Below, in pieces: positions 45,291-52,942 of a stretch of 64,000 nucleotides of DNA. A program made the position numbers and the translations under genes. Location: NCBI GenBank assembly GCA_029862745.1, contig JAOTWS010000005.1, positions 62,001-126,000 of the forward strand. The letters are read 5' to 3'. How positions within the stretch are numbered: position 1 is the first letter of the stretch; every line of letters starts with the position of its first letter. Source of the stretch: Nitrosopumilus sp. GTDB taxonomy: Archaea; Thermoproteota; Nitrososphaeria; Nitrososphaerales; Nitrosopumilaceae. The notes beneath the pieces are model-generated. The model was given only the letters and a program-made list of their open reading frames with translations. It made no database searches and had not been told where the DNA came from.

Positions 45291-46694
45291 ATGAATAAGC
45301 GCGTTAGTATGCTCTTTACTATTGCAGCAGTAGCTGTAATGGGAGCAACCTTATTCGGAAGCACATACACACAGACCCAAATTGGCGGACAATCACTTGA
45401 CATCAATAAAATGGATGTCGATGTAATTGAACAAATCCACCAAATGGGCGGTTTGCAGCTTGTAATGCCACAGGCATTCGCAGAAACTGATTGTGGTGAA
45501 TTATCAAAAACTGGACGCAACTTAGTTGAGTTCAATTTGACTGGTGAAAGTGTCACCCTTCCAATCATGGGAGGAAAAACTTACAACGCCATGACCTTTA
45601 GTGGACAAGTCCCAGGACCAACACTAAGAGTAACACAAGGTGATGTTGTAAAAATGACATTAACAATTCCATCAGATGAAATTACTGGTCACGGTAACGA
45701 CATGCATTCATCACAAATTTCTTCATCAGCTTTTGAATCAGTTAACCCTGGTGAAACAAGTCAGTACTGTTATATCGCTGAAGCAGCTGGTGTCTTCAAA
45801 TACCATTGTTCTGGTGTTAAACTAATTGGTATGGACCAACACGTCTTTTCCGGCATGTACGGAATTGCAATCGTTGATCCAGCTGATGGTTACAACAAAT
45901 TAATGGTCGAGAAAACCAGCGGAAGCGGTGAATTAGACAGAAAGTTCTACGATGCAGATGCATTAGAGTTCCAACTCCAATACAATCAATTGTACCTAAC
46001 ACCTGAAGGTAATTATGATGCAGGAGCAATGTTCTTGCATCACAACACTGCAACAGTTGTTAACGGAATGCAATTCAGTTATGTACCAAACATGCTCCAC
46101 AACATCCTCGTTAAGGGCGATGCAAACAAGAACATCTTTGTTGCACAACCATGGAATGGACTTGAACACAAGCAATACCAATCACAACTCTTGTTTGTTG
46201 AAAATGATCAACATGTGAGACTCTTTGTTGAAAACCATGGTAATGAACCAGTATTTTTCCATATAGTTGGAGAAATCTTGGACAGAGTTACACAAGGTAA
46301 CAGAGTACAATCCGCAGCAACTGAAACATGGTTGCTCGGTGGATCACAGAACATGATTGTTGACTTGGTCTTTGATGAACCAGGTGCATACGCAGCAGTT
46401 AACCACGATTATGCAGCACTTTACACTGGTGCAGCTACAGTATTTGTAGCAGGTGATCCATTTGGATTAAACCCAAGATTGGTTGATGCAGGAATAATTC
46501 CAGCACCAGTACCATCATATGCATATGCATTGGGCAACCCAAGTGATGCTGTCCCTCCAATGGGAAAGAACAGTATTGCACACCCAGCAGTAAACATTCA
46601 TGGTCTATACACTGATGAAGTAGCTTCTGAAATGAAAGATGCAGGTATGATTCCTTTATGGGAAGTAATACCAACATTACCACCAGTACCTTAG
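45291..46694 (+). CDS. nirK: NirK-type copper nitrite reductase / two-domain multicopper oxidase
   Basis: The 467-residue product has a signal peptide (MLFTIAAVAVMGATLFGS), then two cupredoxin domains. In domain 1, H134-GND-M-H139 matches the type-1/type-2 ligand pair with the catalytic Asp (D137) of NirK. YHCSGVKLIGMDQHVFSGM supplies H172 (type 2), C173, H184 and M189 (type 1). In domain 2, EPVFFHIVGE carries the second-site histidine. In ammonia-oxidising archaea this protein is abundant and linked to nitrite/NO chemistry; its exact role is debated. Codons are more C-ending than in neighbours, consistent with high expression. The preceding GTG 45285 is an unlikely start. Confidence 0.95.
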   Translation: MNKRVSMLFTIAAVAVMGATLFGSTYTQTQIGGQSLDINKMDVDVIEQIHQMGGLQLVMPQAFAETDCGELSKTGRNLVEFNLTGESVTLPIMGGKTYNAMTFSGQVPGPTLRVTQGDVVKMTLTIPSDEITGHGNDMHSSQISSSAFESVNPGETSQYCYIAEAAGVFKYHCSGVKLIGMDQHVFSGMYGIAIVDPADGYNKLMVEKTSGSGELDRKFYDADALEFQLQYNQLYLTPEGNYDAGAMFLHHNTATVVNGMQFSYVPNMLHNILVKGDANKNIFVAQPWNGLEHKQYQSQLLFVENDQHVRLFVENHGNEPVFFHIVGEILDRVTQGNRVQSAATETWLLGGSQNMIVDLVFDEPGAYAAVNHDYAALYTGAATVFVAGDPFGLNPRLVDAGIIPAPVPSYAYALGNPSDAVPPMGKNSIAHPAVNIHGLYTDEVASEMKDAGMIPLWEVIPTLPPVP

Positions 46695-46768
46695 ATTGGT
46701 ACTAATCTCAATCTTTTTCTCTTTTTCATTCACAATCAATTATATTTCGTAATTCTATCTATTAGATT

Positions 46769-47701
46769 ATGGGATTTAACGAGTCGGTGCTTATTTGTGA
46801 CGAAGTCGATCCTATCTTGACCAAAATTTTAGAAGATAATGGATTAAACGTTTCATATGAACCTGAAATTACTGCTCAACAAATTTTAGAAAAAATCTCA
46901 AACTTCAATATTGTAATTGTTAGAAGTAGAACTATTATTACAAAAGAAATGATTGACAAAGCAGATAATTGTAAGATCATTGCAAGAGTTGGAGTTGGAT
47001 TAGACAATGTGGATCAAAATGCAGCAAAGGAAAAAAATATTCGAGTAATTAATGCAGTAGAAGGAGCAATGAATGCTGTTGCAGAATTAGTTCTTGGCCT
47101 GATGTTGTCTCTTGCAAGACAAACTACACGAGGTGATAGAGCAATCCGAAATGGACAATGGCTCAAAAAAGAACTCAAAGGAACAGAACTGCGTGGAAAA
47201 TATCTTGGGATTATTGGTTTAGGGAATATTGGAAAAAGATTGGCGAGACTTGCTCGCGGACTAAACATGAATATCATTGGTTATGATGTTATTTCAATTG
47301 ATGAAGAGTTTTCCAAAGAAGTTGGATTGATGAAAGCTGATTTGGCTACTCTTTTACAAAGTTCTGATTATGTCTCAATTCATGTACCACTTCTAAATTC
47401 AACTTATCATCTTTTAGATGCACAAAAAATGTCTACCATGAAAAAAACTGCCAAAATTATCAATACATCAAGAGGCGGTGTAGTTGATGAAGATGCACTC
47501 TATGAGGCAATTACGAATGGGACTTTAGGTGGTGCTGCTTTGGATGTGTTTGAAAAAGAACCTGCTGTTGGACACAAATTAGCTGAATTAGACAATGTGA
47601 TTTTAACACCTCACATTGGAGCCCAAACAAAAGAGGCACAATCGCTGGCTGCAAATGTGATCGGTGAAAAAATCATTCAGATTTTGCGTGGTGTAATCTA
47701 G
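46769..47701 (+). CDS. serA: D-3-phosphoglycerate dehydrogenase-like 2-hydroxyacid dehydrogenase
   Basis: A 310-residue D-2-hydroxyacid dehydrogenase with a Rossmann motif, YLGIIGLGNIGKRLARLARG, the GVGLDNVDQNAA substrate loop, NTSRGGVVDEDALYEAI and a catalytic His in LTPHIGAQTKEA. The sequence pattern fits short SerA proteins lacking the C-terminal ACT domain; serine synthesis is the likely role. Other 2-hydroxyacids remain possible. It begins at ATG 46769, 74 bp after nirK. Confidence 0.85.
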   Translation: MGFNESVLICDEVDPILTKILEDNGLNVSYEPEITAQQILEKISNFNIVIVRSRTIITKEMIDKADNCKIIARVGVGLDNVDQNAAKEKNIRVINAVEGAMNAVAELVLGLMLSLARQTTRGDRAIRNGQWLKKELKGTELRGKYLGIIGLGNIGKRLARLARGLNMNIIGYDVISIDEEFSKEVGLMKADLATLLQSSDYVSIHVPLLNSTYHLLDAQKMSTMKKTAKIINTSRGGVVDEDALYEAITNGTLGGAALDVFEKEPAVGHKLAELDNVILTPHIGAQTKEAQSLAANVIGEKIIQILRGVI

Positions 47702-47815
47702 ATTTTCATACATAAGTTATGCGTGAGTTATAAAAATAAGTAAAAAAATTGACTTTTGCGTGATTAATTATACTCTCATTGTTTTTAACGTGTATTTGGA
47801 GGTGAAAATATTGTA

Positions 47816-48679
47816 ATGAGTGACTATGTTGTAGAGAAATTAATCTCTAAAAGAACTTCTTTTCTTAATGTTAATACTTTTTTAAAAATCACGTTGGGCT
47901 TGGTGTTGTTTACAATTCTTTCTTTCGCTCTTGTATATGCAGAAACAATTTCAGTCGATGTTGATGGAACTACCTATGATGTAGAGTACACTGCAACTGG
48001 AATGACTGTGTCTGCAATTGAGGCTGACTTGGATTTCATCTCTTTGATTCTGGCAGTAGATGTTACTGATTCACCTGGAATTCTTGATATCACACTAGAC
48101 CGCTCCTTCTTTGATTCTACTTTTAATGGATTAGATGAAGATTTTATTATTTTGGCAGATGGAACTGAGCCAACTTTTACAGAAACTACAAGTAATTCTC
48201 AAAGTCGAATACTCCGTATTGACTTGCCTTCAGGAACTGAAGATGTAGAAATTATTGGTTCTGCATTTGGAAATCCATCAATTCCTGTTGAAGAACCAGT
48301 AATTGAAGAACCAGTAATTGAAGAACCAGTAATTGAAGAACCAGTAATTGAAGAACCAGTAATTGAAGAACCAGTAATTGAAGAACCAGTAATTGAAGAA
48401 CCAGTAATTGATGATAACCCCATTGTGACAACACCTAAGATTCAATGTGGTCCTGGAACTATTCTCAAAGATGGAGCATGTGTACTTGATCAAAGATGTG
48501 GTCCTGGAACTATTCTCAAAGATGGAACATGTGTACTTGATTCAACATCAAAGCCAACACAGACTTCTGTAAAAGGAATGGGTAAAGAACTGGTAATGGG
48601 AGTGGTAGTGGCATTTATAGTTGCTGGAACTGTTGGATTAATTTTGGGTATAATGTCTAAAGCAAGTAAGAGCAATTAG
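47816..48679 (+). CDS. Membrane-anchored surface protein with EEPVI repeats
   Basis: The 287-residue protein has an N-terminal hydrophobic signal/anchor (FLKITLGLVLFTILSFALVYA), an extracytoplasmic beta domain (about 45-155), and an acidic spacer of eight EEPVI units (about 159-198). Two copies of CGPGTILKDGxCVLD follow, each with two cysteines (period 51 bp). A C-terminal membrane helix (LVMGVVVAFIVAGTVGLILG) ends it. It probably holds the folded domain away from the membrane on a stiff acidic spacer. The small Cys-containing repeat resembles those of other thaumarchaeal surface proteins. The ligand is unknown. Confidence 0.8.
   Translation: MSDYVVEKLISKRTSFLNVNTFLKITLGLVLFTILSFALVYAETISVDVDGTTYDVEYTATGMTVSAIEADLDFISLILAVDVTDSPGILDITLDRSFFDSTFNGLDEDFIILADGTEPTFTETTSNSQSRILRIDLPSGTEDVEIIGSAFGNPSIPVEEPVIEEPVIEEPVIEEPVIEEPVIEEPVIEEPVIEEPVIDDNPIVTTPKIQCGPGTILKDGACVLDQRCGPGTILKDGTCVLDSTSKPTQTSVKGMGKELVMGVVVAFIVAGTVGLILGIMSKASKSN
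48290..48409 (+). repeat. Eight perfect 15-bp tandem repeats (EEPVI)
   Basis: Eight identical units GAAGAACCAGTAATT, coding EEPVI, occupy 120 bp in frame. A second, longer duplication with 51-bp period (about 48446-48541) follows it. The perfect identity predicts unit-number variation between strains. Confidence 0.95.
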
Positions 48680-49191
48680 TCACAAGACAAATCTTCTACA
48701 TTCATCATTTTATCAAAATCAAATCCTGAAATCTGAATATTTGATGCGTATGGAATTATTCCTATAATGGGGGTTTCCGTGTGTATTACAACAATGAGAT
48801 TATTGGGATCAAGTCTTATATCTCCTCCATCAAATTCAAAATCCATTGACATGAAAATATGCTGAGCTGAAACAATCTCTTCTGATGAAAAAACCCCATC
48901 TTGTATAGTTGATGAGAATGGATTGATCGTTAGTGGTTTTACCGTAAATGTTCCTATGTGCTTTGCTTCATAGAATGTTTTTACTTCTAATTTCTTAAAA
49001 CTCGTCCAAAATGGAGTTGCATTACAAAACTCCATATTCCCTGAATTAGACAATGTAAAAAAAGAAAATGTTCCAGGACCGTTCCATCTATATTCCATCT
49101 GCTGAATTCCAATAATATTCAATCCTGAAACTGCAAAAGGTATGACGATTACTATAATTGCTGTTATTGTGATGATGGTGTGTTTATTCAT
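48676..49191 (-). CDS. Membrane-anchored hypothetical protein
   Basis: The 171-residue protein has one N-terminal membrane segment (IITITAIIVIVIPFAVSGL). A beta-rich domain with two cysteines (MEFCNATPFW and DLSCD at the very end) that could form a disulfide outside the cell follows it. No motif is recognised. It overlaps the upstream secreted-protein gene by 4 bp (ATGA) and its 3' end overlaps the convergent repeat protein by 4 bp. A partner role with the upstream protein is inference from the overlap. Confidence 0.7.
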   Translation of the reverse strand: MNKHTIITITAIIVIVIPFAVSGLNIIGIQQMEYRWNGPGTFSFFTLSNSGNMEFCNATPFWTSFKKLEVKTFYEAKHIGTFTVKPLTINPFSSTIQDGVFSSEEIVSAQHIFMSMDFEFDGGDIRLDPNNLIVVIHTETPIIGIIPYASNIQISGFDFDKMMNVEDLSCD

Positions 49192-49841
49192 ATTTCATTT
49201 TCTGTCTCTATTGGAAATTCGATAATGTTGCGATTTACTAAATAGTTTATTGCCTTACTGAGTTCATCATCTGTGATTGATTCCTCTACCCACCAGTATC
49301 CGATATTTTTTACCCATTCTGGTATCTTGATACTATACACATTACTCTCATTGATTTCAAAAGGTATGCTGACTAGTTTATTATCTACATATCTTTCAAA
49401 TGCGTCCATTAGAAATCCATCTGAAATATTTCCTGAAAGCCAATTACTCATTATCGGTTTTATTAATTCTGGAATGCAAGTATTATCTGAATCAATTAAT
49501 TCAAACTCTGCTGTTACCTTACTATTTTGATACTCAACATCTATGAAATATTTACCTAATGGAAACACTTCTTTTTCAAATGGAATCAATGATGGAATTG
49601 GATTCTCTAAACCAGTGATCTGAATAGGAATTGCACTACTTCCTTTTCCTGCCTCATCTCTTATGTGTATGATTGCAGGGTTTCCTGTAACTTCTGAAAC
49701 TTTGATCGTATAAAATAATTTTTCACAATAAGTGTATGTTGTTTTTTCCATAATTATAGAGACTGTTTGTTCTGCATGTACTTGAGGCAAAAATACAATG
49801 ACACAAAGTGCAACAAATAATGCATATATTTTCATCAACAT
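49188..49841 (-). CDS. Secreted protein with C-terminal IPEWVKN linker module
   Basis: A 217-residue protein with a signal peptide (KIYALFVALCVIVFLPQVHA), an Ig-like beta domain (SIIMEKTTYTYCEKLFYTIK, FPLGKYFIDVEYQNSKVTAE), and a C-terminal module IPEWVKNIGYWWVEESITDD, then LSKAINYLVNRNIIEFP. The same module, in the form IPEWIKNNALWYGQGVISET, occurs in the broken cupredoxin at 5018-5542. It is common in thaumarchaeal exported proteins and of unknown function. The first ATG (49841) or a second ATG two codons later may be used. Confidence 0.75.
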   Translation of the reverse strand: MLMKIYALFVALCVIVFLPQVHAEQTVSIIMEKTTYTYCEKLFYTIKVSEVTGNPAIIHIRDEAGKGSSAIPIQITGLENPIPSLIPFEKEVFPLGKYFIDVEYQNSKVTAEFELIDSDNTCIPELIKPIMSNWLSGNISDGFLMDAFERYVDNKLVSIPFEINESNVYSIKIPEWVKNIGYWWVEESITDDELSKAINYLVNRNIIEFPIETENEI

Positions 49842-49941
49842 CTTAGTTTGATCTGCTCAATAAAAATCTCCAATCCATACTGAGGAATCTTTTTTAACCA
49901 CTCAAGTGTGTTTTATTTATCGAGTTTTCTGCGGAAGCAAA

Positions 49942-49977
49942 CTCTTTGAGTGCGTGGACTGAAACCCCACTCAAGAG
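49942..49977. ncRNA. Possible small structured RNA between divergent genes
   Basis: CTCTTTGAGTG (49942-49952) pairs with CACTCAAGAG (49968-49977) with one bulged T. Inside, GG pairs with CC around an ACTGAAAC loop. On the plus strand it is preceded by a TATA-like TTTATTTATC at about 49911-49920 and followed by a T-rich TTTTTATT. It lies between two divergently transcribed genes, so it is not a terminator for either. A plus-strand RNA of about 50-60 nt is the best guess; a protein-binding inverted repeat is the alternative. No tRNA, C/D or H/ACA signature is clear. Confidence 0.3.
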
Positions 49978-50067
49978 AATTTTTATTAACTAACATTAAT
50001 TGGGTGTCGTCCAAAATGAAACACTAATCTTACTTCTATGATTAGATAATTACAAGTTGTCATAAAC

Positions 50068-50316
50068 ATGACAACATTAAAATATTATCTTGGTGAGCAT
50101 CATATCGTGAAACAAAAATCTGTTTTGGATTCGATATCATTTCAGGCACTTCCTAGAGCCGAAAGACAAGTGACCTATTTTTGTAGATTGTGTAGAAATT
50201 ATGGAATAAAAACTAGAAAGGCACATCTTCAAAATCATCATAATGCCTCTCGTGATACAGTGACTAAGCGTAGTAATGGTGATTTAGTAAATACTATATT
50301 CATAGAATCAAAATAG
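50068..50316 (+). CDS. Small C2H2-type zinc finger protein
   Basis: The 82-residue protein contains FCRLCRNYGIKTRKAHLQNHH: C39, C42, then H53 with H57 or H58, a single C2H2-type finger. The N-terminus is helical and the C-terminus polar. Such one-finger proteins are typical small DNA/RNA-binding proteins of thaumarchaea. It starts at ATG 50068 and stands 46 bp upstream of the L15e gene, but shows no functional tie. Confidence 0.65.
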   Translation: MTTLKYYLGEHHIVKQKSVLDSISFQALPRAERQVTYFCRLCRNYGIKTRKAHLQNHHNASRDTVTKRSNGDLVNTIFIESK

Positions 50317-50362
50317 TTCTCTAAGCATTTGAGTTATTAATGGGAATTTCATCAATTCCGTT

Positions 50363-50818
50363 ATGCCTAGTATTCAAGATCAAAGCTGGATCAAACTTTG
50401 GAAAGAGAACAGTCCTGAAATACGTGATCGTGTAGTTGGGTGGCGAAAACAAGCTGCAGTTACTCGTATTGACAAACCAAGTAGATTACAAAGGGCTAGA
50501 AGATTAGGCTACAAAGCAAAGCAAGGTATTATCGTTGTTAGGATGAGGGTTGGTACTGGTGGTATGAGAAAACAAAGACCCACTGGTGGCAGAAGACCAA
50601 AACATCTTGGTGTTACAAGAATAAAGGCTGACGATGATATGAAAACTGTTGCAAATAGAAGAGCTATTCAAAGATATCCAAACATGAAATTTTTAGGCTC
50701 TTACTTTATCTATAAAGATGGAAAACATTATTGGTTTGAAGTCATCTTGGCCGATCCATTACATCCAAGAATTATTCAAGATAAAGAATTAAACAAACGA
50801 ATATCTCATACTGCATAA
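50363..50818 (+). CDS. rpl15e: Ribosomal protein L15e
   Basis: The 151-residue protein is a full-length L15e: QDQSWIKLWKENSPEIRDRV, RLGYKAKQGIIVVRMRVGTG, GMRKQRPTGGRRPKHLGVTR and a C-terminal FLGSYFIYKDGKHYWFEVIL. It is a core protein of the archaeal/eukaryal large subunit. The signal-peptide protein gene begins 1 bp after its stop, so the two are likely co-transcribed. Confidence 0.96.
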   Translation: MPSIQDQSWIKLWKENSPEIRDRVVGWRKQAAVTRIDKPSRLQRARRLGYKAKQGIIVVRMRVGTGGMRKQRPTGGRRPKHLGVTRIKADDDMKTVANRRAIQRYPNMKFLGSYFIYKDGKHYWFEVILADPLHPRIIQDKELNKRISHTA

Positions 50819-50819
50819 G

Positions 50820-51365
50820 TTGAAAATTGTATTTTTAATTCCACTTACATTTCTTCTTGTATTGACTCCTGCTTATGGTCAATTATCTGATGCAACTGGA
50901 TTAGTAAATCGACTACATGTGGAATCAAACGGAAATATTTTTGAAGTTGAAGTCGTTTCAAATTTTGAAATTTATAATTTTGAATTTGATGTATCTGAAG
51001 ATAGATTGACTTTACATATCAATAGTGGATTAAAAAATAACTTAGGTGAATTGCAAATTCCTAAGGACCTTTTGGGAAGTAATCTTACATTTAATCTAAA
51101 TGATCAGCAATTTTTTCCAAAAATAAAATCAAATGAAAAAATCTCTTTTGTAACATTGAACTTTACAGGAACTGGAAATAACAAATTGGATATCTCTGGA
51201 CGCACTAATCTTTCCGGACTAACTGATATGGAACAAAACGAATTCATTTTTGCCTCTGAAGAACCAGAGGATGATTATTTCTGGTGGTTACTATTGGCAG
51301 GTTCATTATGTGTTTCAGGATTCATTATAGCGGTGAAGAAAAGAAAGAAATCCTTGACTAAATGA
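50820..51365 (+). CDS. Secreted protein with C-terminal membrane anchor
   Basis: A 181-residue protein with a signal peptide (KIVFLIPLTFLLVLTPAYG), a beta-rich ectodomain (about 20-150, with EVEVVSNFEIYNFEFDVSED) and a C-terminal membrane helix (WWLLLAGSLCVSGFIIAV) before a basic tail KKRKKSLTK. The TTG at 50820 is the only sensible start giving the signal peptide. No family is recognised. Its placement directly after a ribosomal protein gene is conserved-looking but unexplained. Confidence 0.75.
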   Translation: MKIVFLIPLTFLLVLTPAYGQLSDATGLVNRLHVESNGNIFEVEVVSNFEIYNFEFDVSEDRLTLHINSGLKNNLGELQIPKDLLGSNLTFNLNDQQFFPKIKSNEKISFVTLNFTGTGNNKLDISGRTNLSGLTDMEQNEFIFASEEPEDDYFWWLLLAGSLCVSGFIIAVKKRKKSLTK

Positions 51366-51470
51366 AATTTACTATTTTATCCAATCTGTAAAAAATTCTA
51401 TGTTGGAATTCATATTTGTCCTACAACTTGATAGTGATGCTTTTAGTTCATTAACACAAAATACAATCAA

Positions 51471-51689
51471 ATGTCAGATTGTGCTCATACCTGGAGAAAA
51501 AAACTGCGATTACAGAAATTAATGATTATTGCAAGAAAAGAATTAAAATCAGGCAAAGATGTCTCTCAAGTCTATAAAATACTTGATGAACAAATGAGTA
51601 TTCGTTGGAGATTTGTCAGTACCACTAAAAAACAGTATCTTGATGATGTGACAAAAATTTTGACAAATCAATATGTTTTGAACATATGA
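51471..51689 (+). CDS. Small basic hypothetical protein (72 residues)
   Basis: It begins MSDCAHTWRKKLRLQKLMII and is helical and basic, with a Cys/His pair near the N-terminus. There is no signal peptide or known motif. Its stop is 2 bp from the convergent thioredoxin-like gene. A nucleic-acid-binding role is possible from its charge but not shown. Confidence 0.6.
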   Translation: MSDCAHTWRKKLRLQKLMIIARKELKSGKDVSQVYKILDEQMSIRWRFVSTTKKQYLDDVTKILTNQYVLNI

Positions 51690-51690
51690 T

Positions 51691-52353
51691 TTAGTTTTCG
51701 TTTAATAATTTTTGAATCATCGTCTCAATATGTCCTGCTTGTCCAAATGAGACATCTCTGAGTATTCCTTTTCTATCTACTAGTATTGTTGATGGTGTTC
51801 CTTGAAGAGCAAATTTTTCAAAAGTTTCTGCAGAATATTCTTTTGATTTCATGTAGCTTTTTACCTTCTCAATGATTTGTTTTTTGTATTCTTCCGGTTG
51901 TGAGTCAAATTCAGGAATTTGTGGATAGATAAATTGTAAAATTTTTTCTTGACTTATTTCCTCAGATGTCTTTGTTAAATTATCCATCGCTAATGGAAAT
52001 GGTATCTTAAATGGTAACTTACCATCCTTTAATTGACCATACATTGAAAGTGCGTTTTTTGTTTCTCCAATCACCTCACCTGTTTCTACAAGCATCTTCA
52101 AATTATCCAATGTATTCTTGTCAAAATCTTCAAAGGCAGTTGCAATCCCTAAAACCCGCACTCCTTCATCTTTGTACTTGTTGTAAATGTTAATAGCCTC
52201 TGGAATTGCATGCATGAAACATCCAGGACAGTTTACCTGAAAGACTTCAACTAGTACGATATGATCTTTTTCTTGTTCAAAGTTTGTTGGAGCACCTTGT
52301 ACCCATTCTGAAACTCCAAAATTTGGTGCCTTTTCACCAATTATTGCACTCAT
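51691..52353 (-). CDS. Thioredoxin-fold redoxin / TlpA-like protein
   Basis: This 220-residue protein has the redoxin core IVLVEVFQVNCPGCFMHAIP with a CPGC active site (C42, C45), GVRVLGIATAFEDFDKNTL, and a cis-Pro strand QGTPSTILVDRKGI. There is a helical insertion of about 70 residues in the middle. It lacks a signal peptide, so it acts in the cytoplasm or at the membrane face. It could be a peroxidase or thiol-disulfide reductase; CPGC is unusual compared with CGPC and CPHC. Confidence 0.85.
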   Translation of the reverse strand: MSAIIGEKAPNFGVSEWVQGAPTNFEQEKDHIVLVEVFQVNCPGCFMHAIPEAINIYNKYKDEGVRVLGIATAFEDFDKNTLDNLKMLVETGEVIGETKNALSMYGQLKDGKLPFKIPFPLAMDNLTKTSEEISQEKILQFIYPQIPEFDSQPEEYKKQIIEKVKSYMKSKEYSAETFEKFALQGTPSTILVDRKGILRDVSFGQAGHIETMIQKLLNEN

Positions 52354-52452
52354 CGCGTACCATTATTTTTTTTCCATTAAATACATAACTCTACTAATTT
52401 TAGATCCTTTTTCAAGTAGCCTAATATAGGACACAGAAAATTCAAAAACAAA

Positions 52453-52941
52453 TTGCAAGTAGTAACTGATGAACGATTAGCGCTTTTTTCGGAAATGGAA
52501 TCAAAATATGAGCAAAAAAACACTGATTATTTTGTTTCTCTTTTGGAACATCCTGATTATGTGATAAGAACAAGGGCAACTTGCATTTTAGTTGATTTTG
52601 GTGGAGAAGATAAAATCCCATATATTGCTAAAGTCTTAAAAAATGATGAAAATGAATTGGTACGACATGAAGCCGCCTTTTCTTTAGGTCAGATGTCATA
52701 TTCTAGTGCAATTTCGCCACTAGCAGATGCAACTCTTAATGATCCTAGCATGTTTGTGAGACATGAGGCTGCAATTGCTTTGGGTGTTGTTGGAAATAAG
52801 GAGGCAAAAGAGACTTTGCTAAAGGCATTAAATGACACAGATATATCAGTAGTAGAATCTGCAGTTGTAGCACTATCTAATATTGAATTTATGGAAAAGT
52901 TAAGTAAGAATGAAAAGTTTGCAAAGTTAACAGGTGGATGA
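52453..52941 (+). CDS. HEAT-repeat (PBS lyase-like) protein
   Basis: A 162-residue protein made of helical HEAT-like repeats, for example DYVIRTRATCILVDFGGEDK, LVRHEAAFSLGQMSYSSAIS, MFVRHEAAIALGVVGNKEAK and ISVVESAVVALSNIEF. The pattern is a scaffold for protein binding. A CTAATATAGG TATA element at about 52420-52428 lies 29 bp before the TTG at 52453, favouring this leaderless start over ATG 52495. The next gene begins 1 bp after its stop. Confidence 0.85.
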   Translation: MQVVTDERLALFSEMESKYEQKNTDYFVSLLEHPDYVIRTRATCILVDFGGEDKIPYIAKVLKNDENELVRHEAAFSLGQMSYSSAISPLADATLNDPSMFVRHEAAIALGVVGNKEAKETLLKALNDTDISVVESAVVALSNIEFMEKLSKNEKFAKLTGG

Positions 52942-52942
52942 G

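Noticed and set aside
48199-48493. Repetitive antisense ORFs over the EEPVI array
   Set aside because: They are the same DNA repeat read on the other strand (TGSSI and YWFFN units), without start signals.
49942-49977. tRNA gene
   Set aside because: No acceptor stem, T-loop or anticodon arm; the hairpin is too short.
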